Below are positions 15,514 to 15,692 of a stretch of 15,692 bases of DNA, one piece after another (the stretch's first letter is position 1; the number at the start of each line of letters is the position of its first letter). Made by a program: the position numbers and the translations under genes. The DNA is from JANOQP01 sp044227705 (GTDB lineage: Bacteria > Bacteroidota > Bacteroidia > Chitinophagales > Saprospiraceae), in NCBI GenBank assembly GCA_044227705.1, contig JBGAWE010000094.1:1-15692 (forward strand), given 5' to 3'. The notes under the pieces were generated by a model. It worked only from the letters and a program-made list of their open reading frames with translations. It searched no databases and was not told where the DNA came from.

Positions 15514-15690
15514 AAACCAAATGAAAACCTCTTATGAGACCCAAGCTTTGAAGGAGGGTTGCTGATTGGAGGCAGCGCAACCCAATCCCTCAACTGCTTG
15601 GTTTCTACGCGATTTATGATGGCTCACCCGGTTCCGGGCGGGGCCGCGCCCAACGGCGCGACCCCTTACCCCAAAAAACCAAATGAAAAC
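15514..15690. repeat. Pair of 16-bp direct repeats each next to an 11-pair hairpin
   Basis: AAAACCAAATGAAAAC occurs exactly at 15514-15529 and 15675-15690, 161 bp apart. Each copy is preceded on plus by CCCC plus one or two bases, and further left by an 11-pair hairpin (15482-15507 and 15640-15665). On plus both contain ATGAAAAC in a start-like context. On minus they are a box followed by a terminator-like stem. Confidence 0.7.
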
Positions 15691-15692
15691 AA
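15683..15692 (+). CDS. Possible start of an off-window gene, partial
   Basis: An ATG at 15683 followed by AAAACAA (Met-Lys-Thr-) in an A-rich context resembles a Bacteroidota gene start with a signal peptide. Only three codons are visible, so no product can be named. The identical context at 15522 opens a frame of only 14 codons, which weakens this call. Confidence 0.25.

Larger units (their letters stand above)
15480..15692 (-). ncRNA. Candidate structured RNA or 3' UTR on the minus strand, partial
   Basis: Between the window end and the terminator there is no convincing protein frame on minus, but there are stacked hairpins. At 15640-15665 is an 11-pair stem with a 4-base loop, at 15627-15638 a short CCCG/CGGG stem, and at 15541-15601 a composite stem of 6+8+7 pairs with small internal loops and a 14-base loop. 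Each long stem is complete on minus with G-U wobbles where plus has C-A mismatches. I do not recognise tmRNA, RNase P, SRP or 6S signatures. It could be an unknown RNA, the 3' UTR of an off-window minus gene, or a plus-strand 5' leader. Confidence 0.4.

Noticed and set aside
15348..15593. 81-codon minus frame across the right-end terminator
   Set aside because: It reads through the terminator stem and its T run (as Phe-Phe-Phe) and has no recognisable domain.
15627..15665. Riboswitch of a known class on plus
   Set aside because: The hairpins do not carry the conserved cores of cobalamin, TPP, SAM or similar riboswitches that I can recognise.
15472..15692. tRNA, tmRNA, RNase P, CRISPR repeat or retron RNA
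   Set aside because: No T-arm or CCA-type end, no conserved family motifs, only two copies of a 16-bp repeat with 145 bp between, and no reverse transcriptase or cas gene in view.

Overview
The window looks like a piece of a GC-rich (about 60% by eye, not computed) member of the Bacteroidota, most likely near the Saprospiria. The reasons are two secreted proteins with a C-terminal type IX secretion (T9SS) sorting domain, a giant protein built from SprB-type adhesin repeats plus GEVED, CHU_C-type Ig and FN3 domains, the short Bacteroidota form of AMP nucleosidase, a membrane-embedded AraC regulator, and an absence of strong Shine-Dalgarno sites. The class-level guess is inference.

Layout, left to right. 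Bases 1-351: a terminator of an off-window gene, then a long 5' intergenic region. Bases 352-2862 (+): secreted metzincin metalloprotease with a T9SS tail. Converging on it are AMP nucleosidase (2872-3645, -) and, upstream of that on the same strand, an AraC regulator with a periplasmic Cys-rich metal-binding-like module and about seven further membrane helices (3711-5084, -). A 161-bp divergent region with a perfect 6-4-6 palindrome separates this regulator from an exported DJ-1/PfpI protein with a TPR-like tail (5246-6541, +). A 4,5-DOPA-extradiol-dioxygenase-like enzyme (6554-7432, -) converges on that. Bases 7559-15090 (-) hold one giant adhesin gene of about 2510 codons, broken by a single-base frameshift at 11447/11448. 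The last 600 bases have no convincing protein gene but carry several strong hairpins. These read best as the 3' part of a structured minus-strand transcript ending in a canonical terminator.

How the genes may work together: the protease and the adhesin are both predicted T9SS clients acting at the cell surface. The AraC regulator and the DJ-1 protein form a divergent pair that may be a sensor and its target. DJ-1 and AraC domains are fused in GlxA-type regulators but separate here. AMP nucleosidase and the dioxygenase look like independent metabolic genes. The least explained parts are the right-end structured RNA region with its duplicated 16-bp box, the metal-binding-like membrane AraC regulator, and an approximately 130-residue insertion inside one adhesin repeat.
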